Source: Treponema sp. UBA1793
GTDB lineage: Bacteria; Spirochaetota; Spirochaetia; Treponematales; Treponemataceae
NCBI GenBank assembly: GCA_002314445.1
Contig: DCFX01000038.1
Span: forward strand, 1-38,561
Direction: 5' to 3'
DNA: 38,561 bases
The translations under genes and the position numbers were made by a program. Below, one piece after another: positions 7,577-15,839 of this stretch. Numbering within the stretch: the stretch's first letter is position 1; every line of letters begins with the position of its first letter. The notes under the pieces are model-generated. The model was not told the origin of the DNA. It did no database searches and saw only the letters and a program-made list of their open reading frames with translations.

Positions 7577-8494
7577 TTACAGATAATTTACCCACTTTTT
7601 CTGCAGCCGGTTTTGTATAACTGTAATGATCATAATAATCAGCAGAAGAAGCATAACTATTGTGGACCCATATCCTTTGTTGGAATATTTAAAGGAATTG
7701 TTGTAAAACAGATAGACGAGCGATACTGTTGAATTGTATGAAGGGCTTGTTACATCAAGCATCATATAAATCACGTCAAATACCTGCATCGCGGTAATTA
7801 TGCTCGTTACCGACACAAAAAAAAGCGTCGGTGAAATAAGCGGCAGCGTAATGGAAAAAAACTGGCGTACAGGACTTGCGCCGTCTATAGTCGAAGCTTC
7901 ATAGTAATCGGTCGGAATTTCCTGAAGCCCAGCCAGAAAAAGCACCATATCGTATCCAATCGTACTCCAGACGCCGATAATAATAATCGACAGCAACGCT
8001 ATATGGGGATTATCAATCCAGTTTATTTTTGCAATCCCCAGCATTCCCAAAAAATGATTTATCAGGCCGTACTGATAATTGTACAGCCATTTCCAGACCA
8101 TAGTAACGGCCGCAGGTGCTGCCACCATCGGAATAAAATAAATTGTACGGTATATGTTCTTTCCTTTTATGTTTCTATTCAGAAGTACTGCTATAAACAG
8201 GGAAAAAACGACGGTAACAGGAACAACCCCGATGGTATATAAAAGCGTGTTTCTGACTGCAAACCATACCTGTCTGTCGGCGATCATTCGTTTGTAATTG
8301 GCAAGCCCCACAAATATATTACCCTTGCCGAATGCACCGCTTTTGAAAAAACTTAAAAAAAACGTTTGAAAAATGGGTATTATGTTCAATATGAATAGTC
8401 CTGCAATCGTAGGCGCTATCATAAACCATGCCCATTTATATTCATTCCACTGTTTTTTTGTAATTCCCGACTTTTTTACCGCCGCTTTTACCAT
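7577..8494 (-). CDS. msmF: Sugar ABC transporter inner-membrane permease (MalF/MsmF type)
   Basis: A 305-residue CUT1 permease with about six predicted membrane segments, including MIAPTIAGLFILNIIPIF near the N-terminus. The EAA loop reads IPTDYYEASTIDGASPVRQF followed by ITLPLISPTLFF. I chose ATG 8494, which has a GGAG site 10 nt upstream, over an upstream TTG at 8545. That TTG lies inside a strong intercistronic hairpin and would add an unrelated leader. The protein pairs with the next permease. No ATP-binding subunit is encoded here, so energy must come from a shared MsmK/MalK-type ATPase elsewhere. Confidence 0.88.
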   Translation of the reverse strand: MVKAAVKKSGITKKQWNEYKWAWFMIAPTIAGLFILNIIPIFQTFFLSFFKSGAFGKGNIFVGLANYKRMIADRQVWFAVRNTLLYTIGVVPVTVVFSLFIAVLLNRNIKGKNIYRTIYFIPMVAAPAAVTMVWKWLYNYQYGLINHFLGMLGIAKINWIDNPHIALLSIIIIGVWSTIGYDMVLFLAGLQEIPTDYYEASTIDGASPVRQFFSITLPLISPTLFFVSVTSIITAMQVFDVIYMMLDVTSPSYNSTVSLVYLFYNNSFKYSNKGYGSTIVMLLLLIIMIITVIQNRLQKKWVNYL

Positions 8495-8536
8495 AATTCC
8501 GTATCTCCTGCAAAAAAAGTAGCACAGAAAGTGTAA

Positions 8537-8593
8537 GCTAACCAAAGATTTTATTTTTGGTTAGCCCCTTCTCTCCGGGACTGAATCCCGGAG
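8537..8593 (-). promoter_or_regulatory. Tandem intercistronic hairpins between binding-protein and permease genes
   Basis: Two perfect stems lie in the 114-nt gap: CTCCGGGA/TCCCGGAG (8573-8580 with 8586-8593, 5-nt loop) and GCTAACCAAA/TTTGGTTAGC (8537-8546 with 8556-8565, 9-nt loop). Neither has a proper T-run on the minus strand. They probably protect the binding-protein mRNA 3' end or cause partial termination, giving more binding protein than permease. This is a known strategy in sugar ABC operons. Confidence 0.75.
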
Positions 8594-8608
8594 CGGATGC
8601 CTTACCAA

Positions 8609-9889
8609 TTACTGCTCTGCGGCAACAGCTTCATTCATCATCTGAGCCGTTTTTTTACATGCTGTGCTTACGTCTTCCTTACCGGCATACGCGCCTTTCA
8701 GCAGTTCATATGCTTTGTCTTCCCATATGCTCGTCTGATGCGTATACGGGCGGATGTGCGCATACGGCAGCATATCGATATAGCATTTCACATTAAAATC
8801 GGGATATGCTTTTGTCCACGCGTCCGCTGTACCTTTGTATGCCGAAATGGCGATTCCAAGCTCTGCCTGTTTTTTCTGGCCGGCCTCGCTGCTCAGATAT
8901 TCTATCCATTTCCACGCTTCATCAGGATGTTTTGTCGTAGCTGCAATCGCATTGCCCAATCCGTTAAAAATTGTAGCACGCGTTCCGTTATCCGCAGCAG
9001 GGAGAACTGCACAGTTGAAATTCTTTTTCATAAAATCGTTGGAAGCAAATCCCGACAAATTCCACGAACCAAAAAGCCCCATAGCACACTGGCCGTTCAT
9101 TATTGCCTGTGCCCTGGCCTGGTCGTCATATATCTGCGGAGACAGCCCGTCTTTTACAAAGCTGAAGTATTCTTCAATCCCTTTTATGGTTGCATCTTCC
9201 GCATATCCTGACTTGTTATCAGCAGTCACGATTTCTCCGCCCGCCTGATAAACAAAATTGTAGTATCCTTCCTGATTATGCAGTCCTGCGCACATGCCGT
9301 ACTGGCTTTCGTCGCTTTTCGTAAGCTTCTTCGCTGCCTTTTTCAATGTATCCCATGTCCATGTCTCATCAGGGTAAGCGAGCCCCGCTTTATCAAATAA
9401 GGTCTTATTGTACCACAGCGCAATCGTGTCATAATCCTTTGGAACAGCATACTGTTTTCCGTTTAAAGAATAAATTGAAACAAGTCCCTCAGGGTAATCC
9501 GCCATGTCAACGTCGCCCGAACCCTTGATATATTTTGTCAAATCAAGCAGCTGACCGTTGGAAGCGTAATAATATATATTATTGGAATGCATCCAGAACG
9601 TATCCGGCAGCGAGCCGCCCGTAGCAGCGGCTTCAAGGCCTGTCCAGTAATTGCTCCATCCGCTTACCTGAATGTCGATTTTTATGCCGGGATTCGCTTC
9701 TTCAAAATCGGCTGCGACTTTACGCAGTTTTTCCGCCTGGGCTGAGTCCCAGCACGCATAAGAAATCGTTACACCGCCGGAAGACGGCATTTCTGCCGTT
9801 TTTTTATCAGCTTTCCCTTTTTTTAAGCTGCATCCGGCCATCAATCCTGCAGCAAGTGCCAGTACTGCAAAAACTACTGTTCTTTTCAT
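8609..9889 (-). CDS. msmE: Sugar-binding lipoprotein of ABC transporter (family 1, MsmE-like)
   Basis: A 426-residue extracytoplasmic solute-binding protein. The lipoprotein signal peptide has lipobox LMAGC (Cys20), and a two-lobe family 1 fold follows. Landmarks include LPDTFWMHSNNIYYYASNG in lobe 1, AVPKDYDTIALWYNKTLFDK at the hinge and GLFGSWNLSGF in the core. The SD AGGAGG lies 9 nt before the ATG. It is the first gene of the operon, divergent from the AraC regulator. Gene order (binding protein, two permeases, alpha-galactosidase, nearby sucrose phosphorylase) implies raffinose/melibiose/stachyose-type ligands. The ligand is inferred and not visible in the protein. Confidence 0.88.
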   Translation of the reverse strand: MKRTVVFAVLALAAGLMAGCSLKKGKADKKTAEMPSSGGVTISYACWDSAQAEKLRKVAADFEEANPGIKIDIQVSGWSNYWTGLEAAATGGSLPDTFWMHSNNIYYYASNGQLLDLTKYIKGSGDVDMADYPEGLVSIYSLNGKQYAVPKDYDTIALWYNKTLFDKAGLAYPDETWTWDTLKKAAKKLTKSDESQYGMCAGLHNQEGYYNFVYQAGGEIVTADNKSGYAEDATIKGIEEYFSFVKDGLSPQIYDDQARAQAIMNGQCAMGLFGSWNLSGFASNDFMKKNFNCAVLPAADNGTRATIFNGLGNAIAATTKHPDEAWKWIEYLSSEAGQKKQAELGIAISAYKGTADAWTKAYPDFNVKCYIDMLPYAHIRPYTHQTSIWEDKAYELLKGAYAGKEDVSTACKKTAQMMNEAVAAEQ

Positions 9890-10049
9890 TGAACTTTTCC
9901 TCCTGTAAATTTCTGTTTCCGGCAGAAAACGCGGACGGATTGCAATAAAATATCTTCAAAACCCCACCGGCTGCGTCCTCTGCTTCGTTTTTACAGTATT
10001 CATTATCAGGCACAATTCAGCCAAAGTACATGTTTCGGTACCAGCAAAA

Positions 10050-10108
10050 ATATATCTTTTTGCTTTCTTTTTATCGTTTCAAGCTATATAATAATCAAAA
10101 AGATATAT
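10050..10108 (+). promoter_or_regulatory. Promoter region of the AraC regulator with a 13-bp inverted repeat
   Basis: A TATAAT -10 hexamer (10087-10092) precedes the regulator gene, predicting a ~48-nt leader. It is bracketed by perfect 13-bp inverted-repeat arms, ATATATCTTTTTG (10050-10062) and CAAAAAGATATAT (10096-10108). Only the right arm would be transcribed, so the repeat most likely acts as DNA, for example as an operator for autoregulation. No good -35 hexamer is at 17 bp, which fits an activator-dependent or weak promoter. Confidence 0.55.
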
Positions 10109-10146
10109 CTCACCGCATACCGTTTATGTTGAACAGGGAGAATGCC

Positions 10147-10995
10147 GTGGCAAATTTTAAAAGTTTCATATTCAGAAACGTAAATTACGTAGATTTGATT
10201 CTATACCAGTTCGGCAGTGAAAACTGCGAACCTCTCCATACGTTCGGGCCGGGAATTAAAAATCATTATCTGTTTCATTACATTATATCAGGCAGAGGCA
10301 AACTCTATCCGGTGGATAAGGACACGGGTGCCTGTCCCGCGTACCAGATAACGGAAGGGGAAGGCTTTCTGATTACCCCGAATACCGTGAATACGTACGA
10401 AGCTGATCAAAAACACCCCTGGACATATATCTGGGTTGAATTCGACGGATTAAAAGCAAAAAAATTTCTCGATTCAATCGGGTTGTCCGCAGAAAATCCC
10501 GTATTTCATCCAAGAACATACACACCGGATAATGAGATAAAGGAACATCTGACGTATCTTGTAAGCCACCCGAATGGTAATGACATGGAACTGATAGGCC
10601 ATCTCTACCTTTTTTTAAATGCACTTCTGGAAAATTCTTCAGCCGTCGTCACTCCCCGTTCCGGAACTCTCAAAGAATTTTATGTCAGGGAGGCTGTAAA
10701 TTTCATCGAACAGAATTATGCAAAAAACATTATGCCGGAAGATGTCGCTCAATGGTGTAATTTAAACCGGAGTTATCTGGGCAAAATATTCAAGGAAATT
10801 ATGAATTCGACGATACAGGACTTTCTTATTAAATACCGCCTGAACAAAGCGTGCGAAATGATGCGGAATAAAAATATGATGCTCAAAGATGTTGCAAATG
10901 CGGCCGGCTATCCAAATCAGTTTTATTTTTCAAAAATGTTTAAAAAAGAATATCATATGACGCCGCGGGAATGGAAGAATAAAAATTCAGATTAA
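10147..10995 (+). CDS. msmR: AraC-family regulator, MsmR/RafR-like
   Basis: A 282-residue transcription factor. The N-terminal cupin sugar-sensing domain (about 1-160) includes LHTFGPGIKNHYLFHYIISG and the cupin-associated WTYIWVEFDG. The C-terminal AraC domain (about 180-282) carries two helix-turn-helix motifs, LNRSYLGKIFKEI and LKDVANAAGYPNQFYFSKMF. The text and length match activators of streptococcal multiple-sugar and raffinose operons, and it is divergent from the transporter-aga operon, its probable target. I chose GTG 10147, which has AGGGAG 6 nt upstream, over ATG 10030 or 10126. The former lies before the TATAAT promoter and the latter lacks an SD. Its stop codon overlaps the stop of the convergent DJ-1 gene. 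Confidence 0.88.
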   Translation: MANFKSFIFRNVNYVDLILYQFGSENCEPLHTFGPGIKNHYLFHYIISGRGKLYPVDKDTGACPAYQITEGEGFLITPNTVNTYEADQKHPWTYIWVEFDGLKAKKFLDSIGLSAENPVFHPRTYTPDNEIKEHLTYLVSHPNGNDMELIGHLYLFLNALLENSSAVVTPRSGTLKEFYVREAVNFIEQNYAKNIMPEDVAQWCNLNRSYLGKIFKEIMNSTIQDFLIKYRLNKACEMMRNKNMMLKDVANAAGYPNQFYFSKMFKKEYHMTPREWKNKNSD

Positions 10996-11573
10996 CGATA
11001 GCCCATCGCTTTTTTAACAACTGCAGCCTTCTTCTTTCCGACTAATCTGCCCAGCAGTTCAAACGCCACATACGGAGCCGTTTCCGGGCAATAAGATGAT
11101 ATTATATTATCGTCCGTAACGATTCGTCTGTTTATGACATGAACGCCGAATTTCTTCAGCTGTTTCTGTCTGTACGCGCCTTTCAAATGATACGTCGTCG
11201 CTTTTCTCTCCTGCAGAACGCCGCTTTTTCCGACCGGTAGCGCGCCGACGCAAATTGAAGCTATTATTTTGTGCTGTTTATTAAATTCCCGTATAAGAGC
11301 AAGGAAGCGCTCATTAAACGCCTCCTCGTAAAAACCGAATTCTTCAAATCCTCCCGGAATGGCAAGTGCGTCATAATCTTCAACGTGAATCTCATCTATC
11401 GTCTTATCTACGATTACCGGTATATTGAACGTGCTCATCACCTGCTTTGTAAAACCGCATGTCACCGTTTCTACAGGATACCCGTAATCATTTCCGGCCC
11501 AGCCAAGCACATCTATGAATACGCTGAATTCTATTGTCTCGAATCCCTTTGCACAAAATACTAATGTTTTCAT
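10992..11573 (-). CDS. DJ-1/PfpI (ThiJ) family protein
   Basis: A 193-residue single-domain protein beginning MKTLVFCAKGFETIEFSV. The nucleophile-elbow Cys108 is in IASICVGALPVGKSG and the supporting acid is Glu15 in GFETIEF. PGGFEEFG and HLKGAYR are also typical of the DJ-1/YajL branch. Members include protein/glyoxal deglycases, chaperones and oxidative-stress factors, and the reaction here cannot be assigned. I chose ATG 11573 because the family starts at this beta strand, whereas the open frame further upstream adds unrelated sequence. The SD is weak (AAGAAG abutting the ATG). The gene is 97 nt downstream of sucrose phosphorylase on the same strand. A role against reactive carbonyls from sugar metabolism would be speculation. 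Confidence 0.85.
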   Translation of the reverse strand: MKTLVFCAKGFETIEFSVFIDVLGWAGNDYGYPVETVTCGFTKQVMSTFNIPVIVDKTIDEIHVEDYDALAIPGGFEEFGFYEEAFNERFLALIREFNKQHKIIASICVGALPVGKSGVLQERKATTYHLKGAYRQKQLKKFGVHVINRRIVTDDNIISSYCPETAPYVAFELLGRLVGKKKAAVVKKAMGYR

Positions 11574-11670
11574 CTTCTTTCGTCCGTTTATTGTACAGCA
11601 CAAATCCGCACCCTCAGCCCGGCATACTGAAAATACAGGGATGCGGGCGCAACTATACAATTGGTGTATT

Positions 11671-13119
11671 CTATGCAAATTCCAGTTTTTTTTCTATGCC
11701 ATTCTCTGCATAAAAAATATCAAATAAGCACGTATGCAGATCCGCATGCAGTGAAGCTTTCGTATCTCCGTTTTCCCAAGTAATGCATATAAGATTATCT
11801 TTTCCGGTATCTTCAATATGTACTGCTCCATTGAAAGCCGGGCATGCATTGCGGAATTTCATCAATGCATATAACTTCTGCAGAACCGGACGTTTTACCT
11901 CTTCCGTTATCTCTTCTTTCGTATAGTAATGACGGTTAATATTCCGGCCGGTCTTTGTTTTTTCCAGAAGTTCGATATCATTTTTTCCGGCAAGCAGCCC
12001 TACATAATATACCTGCGGAATCCCTGGAGCAAAAAACTGAACGGCGCGCGAAAGAAGATACGCGTCATCGTTGTTGCCCAATGCGGAATAATACGTACAG
12101 TTGATTTGATAAATGTCAAGATTATTATACGCTGCCGTGTTGTATATACGTTTTACATTTGCACCTTTCGTAAACATAGCATCAACAGTCATATCTATAT
12201 CATGCTGACTCATCAGATCCTTCACGTCAACTATTCCGATTCCGTCGTGTGTATCAAGTGTTGTAAACTGTTTTCTGGGACATATCTTCAGCCAGTTAAT
12301 AAGATTCTTACCGCTGCCGGAATAAACGGCATTAAGCAGAAGCATCGGTAATGCAAAATCATATACCCAGTAACCTTTTTCGGAAAGTTTGAGCTGCATC
12401 GTATAGTGCTCATGTATTTCCGGAAGAATATCCGCACCGTGTCCCTGCAAAACAGTTTTGCAGGAATCCATCAGAGTGTATATGTCCGGCTCCACAAAAA
12501 AACAGTTTGTTCCGCGTTTTTTAACTGCATACGCAAAAGCATCAAGCCTTATTATAGAAGCTCCGTGCTCTGCAAGATTTATAAGGTTCCGGTTTATAAA
12601 ATCTTTTGTGGTTTTTGTCCGTACATCAAGGTCTATCTGTTCCTCGTCGAACGTGCACCAGACCTGTTCTGTTGTACCGTCCGCAAAATCAATGTCGACG
12701 AATGGTGCCCGCGGTTTGCGTTTATAAATCAGATCTATATCTTCGCGGGTCGGTTCTCCGTCATGCCAGAAATTTTTACATCGGATAAATAAATCACGGT
12801 ATGCTGAGTCCTCTTTTTTTGCGGCAAAATCCTGAAAGTATTCGGAATGTCTGGAAATATGATTAATCATAAAATCAAACATGAGATAATAATTATCAGA
12901 TAACTTTTTTATGTCGTTCCAGCTGCCGAACTGAGAATCGACAGATTCATACGTCATAGGGGCAAAACCTCTGTCCGCGGATGATGGAAAAAACGGCAGT
13001 ATATGAATACCACCTATAGTTCCTTCAAACCAGGTGTCAAGGATTTCCGATAGTTCTTTCAGATTTTTTCCCATACTGTCTGCATAGGTAATAAGCATTA
13101 TCTGATTCTTCACTGGCAT
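11671..13119 (-). CDS. gtfA: Sucrose phosphorylase, glycoside hydrolase family 13
   Basis: A 482-residue cytoplasmic enzyme converting sucrose and phosphate to alpha-glucose-1-phosphate and fructose. The N-terminus (NQIMLITYADSMGKNLKEL) and length closely resemble streptococcal GtfA (481 residues). Catalytic residues are visible: nucleophile Asp193 in IIRLDAFAY, acid/base Glu234 in LPEIHEH, and transition-state Asp292 in TLDTHDG. FPSSADRGFAP is the characteristic subfamily motif. The start is ATG 13119, with AGGAG 5 nt upstream. The gene belongs functionally with the alpha-galactosidase locus, since raffinose minus galactose gives sucrose, although it lies on the far side of the regulator. 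It may be co-transcribed with the upstream esterase (81-nt gap) and the downstream DJ-1 gene. Confidence 0.94.
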   Translation of the reverse strand: MPVKNQIMLITYADSMGKNLKELSEILDTWFEGTIGGIHILPFFPSSADRGFAPMTYESVDSQFGSWNDIKKLSDNYYLMFDFMINHISRHSEYFQDFAAKKEDSAYRDLFIRCKNFWHDGEPTREDIDLIYKRKPRAPFVDIDFADGTTEQVWCTFDEEQIDLDVRTKTTKDFINRNLINLAEHGASIIRLDAFAYAVKKRGTNCFFVEPDIYTLMDSCKTVLQGHGADILPEIHEHYTMQLKLSEKGYWVYDFALPMLLLNAVYSGSGKNLINWLKICPRKQFTTLDTHDGIGIVDVKDLMSQHDIDMTVDAMFTKGANVKRIYNTAAYNNLDIYQINCTYYSALGNNDDAYLLSRAVQFFAPGIPQVYYVGLLAGKNDIELLEKTKTGRNINRHYYTKEEITEEVKRPVLQKLYALMKFRNACPAFNGAVHIEDTGKDNLICITWENGDTKASLHADLHTCLFDIFYAENGIEKKLEFA

Positions 13120-13200
13120 ACAAACTCCTGTATAATTTTCATAAATATATTTATTAATGCAGCTATGCATTTCATTTCAGATACATATCCGCAGCCGGAT

Positions 13201-13995
13201 TTATCCTGCAAGCCATGTTACCGCTTTTCCGATATACTCATTCCAGAATTTCCAATTATGAATACCGGCGCTTTCAAAATAGTCATGACGGATTTTTCTC
13301 GAATCAAGAAAATCATGAAAGGCGCGGTTCTCCTTAATAAGAAAATCCTCAGTACCGCACGCCATGAATATTTCAGGCACCTCTTTCTTATCCTGAAGCA
13401 GCTTGTCCAGAAGCGTCTCTGGATTATTAGTGCTTTCTATTAAATGATTCAGGTCTCCGAATACAGTACGATAATAATTATAATCAGCCACATGATCTTT
13501 AAAATCGGCAGATATACCGGCTATATTGTGAATAATAAGAGCAGACGAAAGGGCTATGATTCTGCCGAACGTTTCGGAATATGCAAATCCCGTGTGAATG
13601 GCACCGAAGCCGCCCATTGAAAGGCCACCGATAAACGTATCTTCTCTCTTATGTGAAAGAGGAAACAGCAGGCGCGTCATTTCCACAAACTCTTGTCCCG
13701 CAAACTTCTGGTACAATTCGCTTCTTTCTTTGTCGTCAAGATAAAAATTATTACCGCAGGACGGCATGAATACTGCAATTTTATTCTCAAGAGACAGCTC
13801 CTGAATATTTGATCCCGTGAGCCAGTCCGAAAATGTTCCGGAAAAACCGTGAAGAAGATACAATGATTTAAAACCTCCGTCCGGTACACAGGCTTTATCT
13901 TCCGGACTTATAAACGAATCGACAGGAACGAGCGCCGTTATCGTCACGATTTTTTTAAGTGCTTTTGAAAAAAAATTAATCTGCATTGTTGCCAT
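13201..13995 (-). CDS. Alpha/beta-hydrolase esterase (esterase D / tributyrin-esterase-like)
   Basis: A 264-residue cytoplasmic hydrolase with no signal peptide. The nucleophilic Ser is in GGLSMGGFGAIHTG, the oxyanion region in YLLHGFSGTFSDW, and a likely catalytic Asp and His are in MACGTEDFLI and SAGIHNWKFW. Relatives cleave short-chain acyl or feruloyl esters from sugars or glycerides, and the natural substrate here is unknown. The SD AGGAGG lies 5 nt before the ATG. Its position at the head of the sucrose phosphorylase group and beside two sugar importers suggests deacylation of imported acetylated or feruloylated oligosaccharides. That is inference from context. Confidence 0.85.
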   Translation of the reverse strand: MATMQINFFSKALKKIVTITALVPVDSFISPEDKACVPDGGFKSLYLLHGFSGTFSDWLTGSNIQELSLENKIAVFMPSCGNNFYLDDKERSELYQKFAGQEFVEMTRLLFPLSHKREDTFIGGLSMGGFGAIHTGFAYSETFGRIIALSSALIIHNIAGISADFKDHVADYNYYRTVFGDLNHLIESTNNPETLLDKLLQDKKEVPEIFMACGTEDFLIKENRAFHDFLDSRKIRHDYFESAGIHNWKFWNEYIGKAVTWLAG

Positions 13996-14132
13996 ATTGG
14001 CCTCCTGATGTTAAAACTCGTTCACTGTATATTTTAATTACAGGCCCTTTTCTCCGGGTACAAGTTTTCCTGATGCTTTACCTGTCTCTATCCATGTAAG
14101 ATTCTCACTGTCGGTATGGATAAACGGATACG

Positions 14133-14939
14133 TTATAAATATTTAAAAGGTTCCCGTGAGTCTATAAAATGTACGGGAACCGCACCAACCAGCGGTTTTA
14201 TCCATTCAACCAGATGTTTCATACCTGCCTCTTCTGTCCGCTCATGCCCTGCTATAATTAGACTTTTATTAAATCCCAGATATGCCGCGTCACGGGCATA
14301 AGCTGGAAGAGTCCACTCTGTTATATCGCCGCAGATGAGACAGTCAACATTATACTGTTTCATAAACTCCATCGGCATTTGTTCAACACCAAGTCCAAGG
14401 CTTCCTCCTCCGACCAGAATGCCGATTTTTTTCACTTTCATTTTTCTACTGCCTATATACTGCAGCACATCCATGGATAGTTTTTGCTTTAGAAACAGGG
14501 CAAGAGTTTCCAATGTAACTTCAGGTATTTCAAAACAATCTTTCATGCCATCTATAAGATAGTCCTGCCACCCCAGTTCTGCTATTAAACCGCGGTATAT
14601 GCCGTCTTCACAGGCCATATGCATCTGATCATGAAAACGCCATATTGCTATTCCGGCCTCATCTATGAGTTTCTTTTTCTCGATATAAACGGGATCGTCC
14701 TTAACCCAGTCAGTACCGTCACGTCCGGTAAACCACGTCGGCTCGTGAGTTATAATCAGATTCGCACCTTCTATCACGGCTTGTCGAACGACATCAACTG
14801 TCGCCATAAACGTCGTCACGACGGATGTTACCGGAGTGTCGAAACTTCCGGTTATAAGCTGGTCGCATGTTTTATTAAGAGGAAGAGCCGGACGGCCCGT
14901 CTTCTGTATCATTGCATTAACAATTTCACGTACTGTCAT
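14133..14939 (-). CDS. Nif3-like dinuclear-metal-centre protein
   Basis: A 268-residue member of the NIF3/YbgI (GTP cyclohydrolase 1 type 2) family, which binds two metal ions. Likely ligands are the His residues of LIITHEPTWF, the His of RFHDQMHMACED, and His and Glu of AGHERTEEAGMKH near the C-terminus. The glycine motif VGGGSLG and the segment ICGDITEWT are typical. The molecular function of the family is uncertain. The ATG is preceded by AAGGGGTGAT. The gene starts 4 nt after the upstream permease stops, so it is translationally linked to a sugar ABC operon and probably supports metabolism of the imported compound. A terminator-like hairpin overlaps its last codons. Confidence 0.85.
   Translation of the reverse strand: MTVREIVNAMIQKTGRPALPLNKTCDQLITGSFDTPVTSVVTTFMATVDVVRQAVIEGANLIITHEPTWFTGRDGTDWVKDDPVYIEKKKLIDEAGIAIWRFHDQMHMACEDGIYRGLIAELGWQDYLIDGMKDCFEIPEVTLETLALFLKQKLSMDVLQYIGSRKMKVKKIGILVGGGSLGLGVEQMPMEFMKQYNVDCLICGDITEWTLPAYARDAAYLGFNKSLIIAGHERTEEAGMKHLVEWIKPLVGAVPVHFIDSREPFKYL
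14150..14181 (-). terminator. Terminator-like hairpin overlapping the 3' end of the Nif3-like gene
   Basis: A perfect 9-bp stem GGTTCCCGT (14150-14158) with ACGGGAACC (14173-14181), 14-nt loop. On the minus strand it is followed by TTTTAAATATTT, and the gene's TAA lies beyond the stem. The final codons therefore encode part of the hairpin and its U-rich tail. Translating ribosomes could modulate termination. Confidence 0.55.
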
Positions 14940-14943
14940 AGTA

Positions 14944-15831
14944 TCACCCCTTTACCGCACCGATAACTACGCCGCGGATAAAATATTTCTGAAGGAACGG
15001 ATACGTAATAACAATCGGAAGTATTCCCGTAACCGCCATGGCCATGCGTACCGCTGTGCCGGGCAGTTTTACAGAAAGCGCGCCAAGAGAGGAACCTGCC
15101 GCTCCACTCTTCAGAAATTGTATATTGTCCATAAGCCTTATCAACAGGTTCTGTATTCCATAATAATTCGGATTTGAAATATAGTACAATCCGTTTATCC
15201 AGTCGTTCCAGTAAACCAGCGCCGTAAATAATCCTATTGTAGCAACAACAGGTACTGCAAGCGGCAGCATTATTTTAAAGAAAATAACAATTTCATTCGC
15301 ACCGTCAATACGCGCCGATTCGAGCAGCGCATCGGGAACATTGGTTGAATAATAATTTTTTACCAGAATTACATTAAACGCAGTTACCAGGTAATTAGGC
15401 AGAATAAGCGCCCAGAGTGTATCCTTTATATGCAGCGTACTGCTCCATAATAAATATGAAGGGACCACTCCGCCGTTGAAAAGCATTGTAAAAAAAACAA
15501 AAAACGTAAGCATGTTCCGGTATTTGAAATTCTTTGCGGACATGGGGTATGCAATCATCGTTGTAAAAAGGACGCTCAAAAAAGTTCCGATTCCGGTTAC
15601 AGCAAATGAAATTCCGTATGCCCTGAGAATTGTCGAATGCTGCTTTATAAGATATAAATAAGCAGCCGTGCTGAACTTAGCAGGAATGAACGCATACCCG
15701 TTAGCCAGCAGCGTATCTTCGTCGGTTATAGATGCCATCATGATAAGGACAAGCGGAAGAAGTGCAATCAGAGTGAGTATAAAAAGGATGACAACGCAGA
15801 ACCTGTAAAAAATTTTATGATTATTCGCCAT
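14944..15831 (-). CDS. Carbohydrate ABC permease, LplC/YtcP-like
   Basis: A 295-residue CUT1 permease starting MANNHKIFYRFCVVILF, with about six predicted membrane helices. The EAA loop is VPDALLESARIDGANEIVIF with PLAVPVVATIGLF. The long extracytoplasmic segment ASITDEDTLLANGYAFIPAKF is typical of the LplC/YtcP subgroup. I chose ATG 15831, with AGGAG 5 nt upstream, over a GTG two codons earlier. The SD overlaps the TAG stop of the upstream permease, indicating translational coupling. It pairs with the LplB-like protein. Confidence 0.9.
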   Translation of the reverse strand: MANNHKIFYRFCVVILFILTLIALLPLVLIMMASITDEDTLLANGYAFIPAKFSTAAYLYLIKQHSTILRAYGISFAVTGIGTFLSVLFTTMIAYPMSAKNFKYRNMLTFFVFFTMLFNGGVVPSYLLWSSTLHIKDTLWALILPNYLVTAFNVILVKNYYSTNVPDALLESARIDGANEIVIFFKIMLPLAVPVVATIGLFTALVYWNDWINGLYYISNPNYYGIQNLLIRLMDNIQFLKSGAAGSSLGALSVKLPGTAVRMAMAVTGILPIVITYPFLQKYFIRGVVIGAVKG

Positions 15832-15839
15832 ACACACTC

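Noticed and set aside
14036..14130. A ~30-codon minus-strand open segment ending in KLVPGEKGL between the esterase and the Nif3-like gene, possible gene remnant
   Set aside because: It is bounded by stops, has no start codon or SD, and is too short to match to any family. Chance is as likely as decay.
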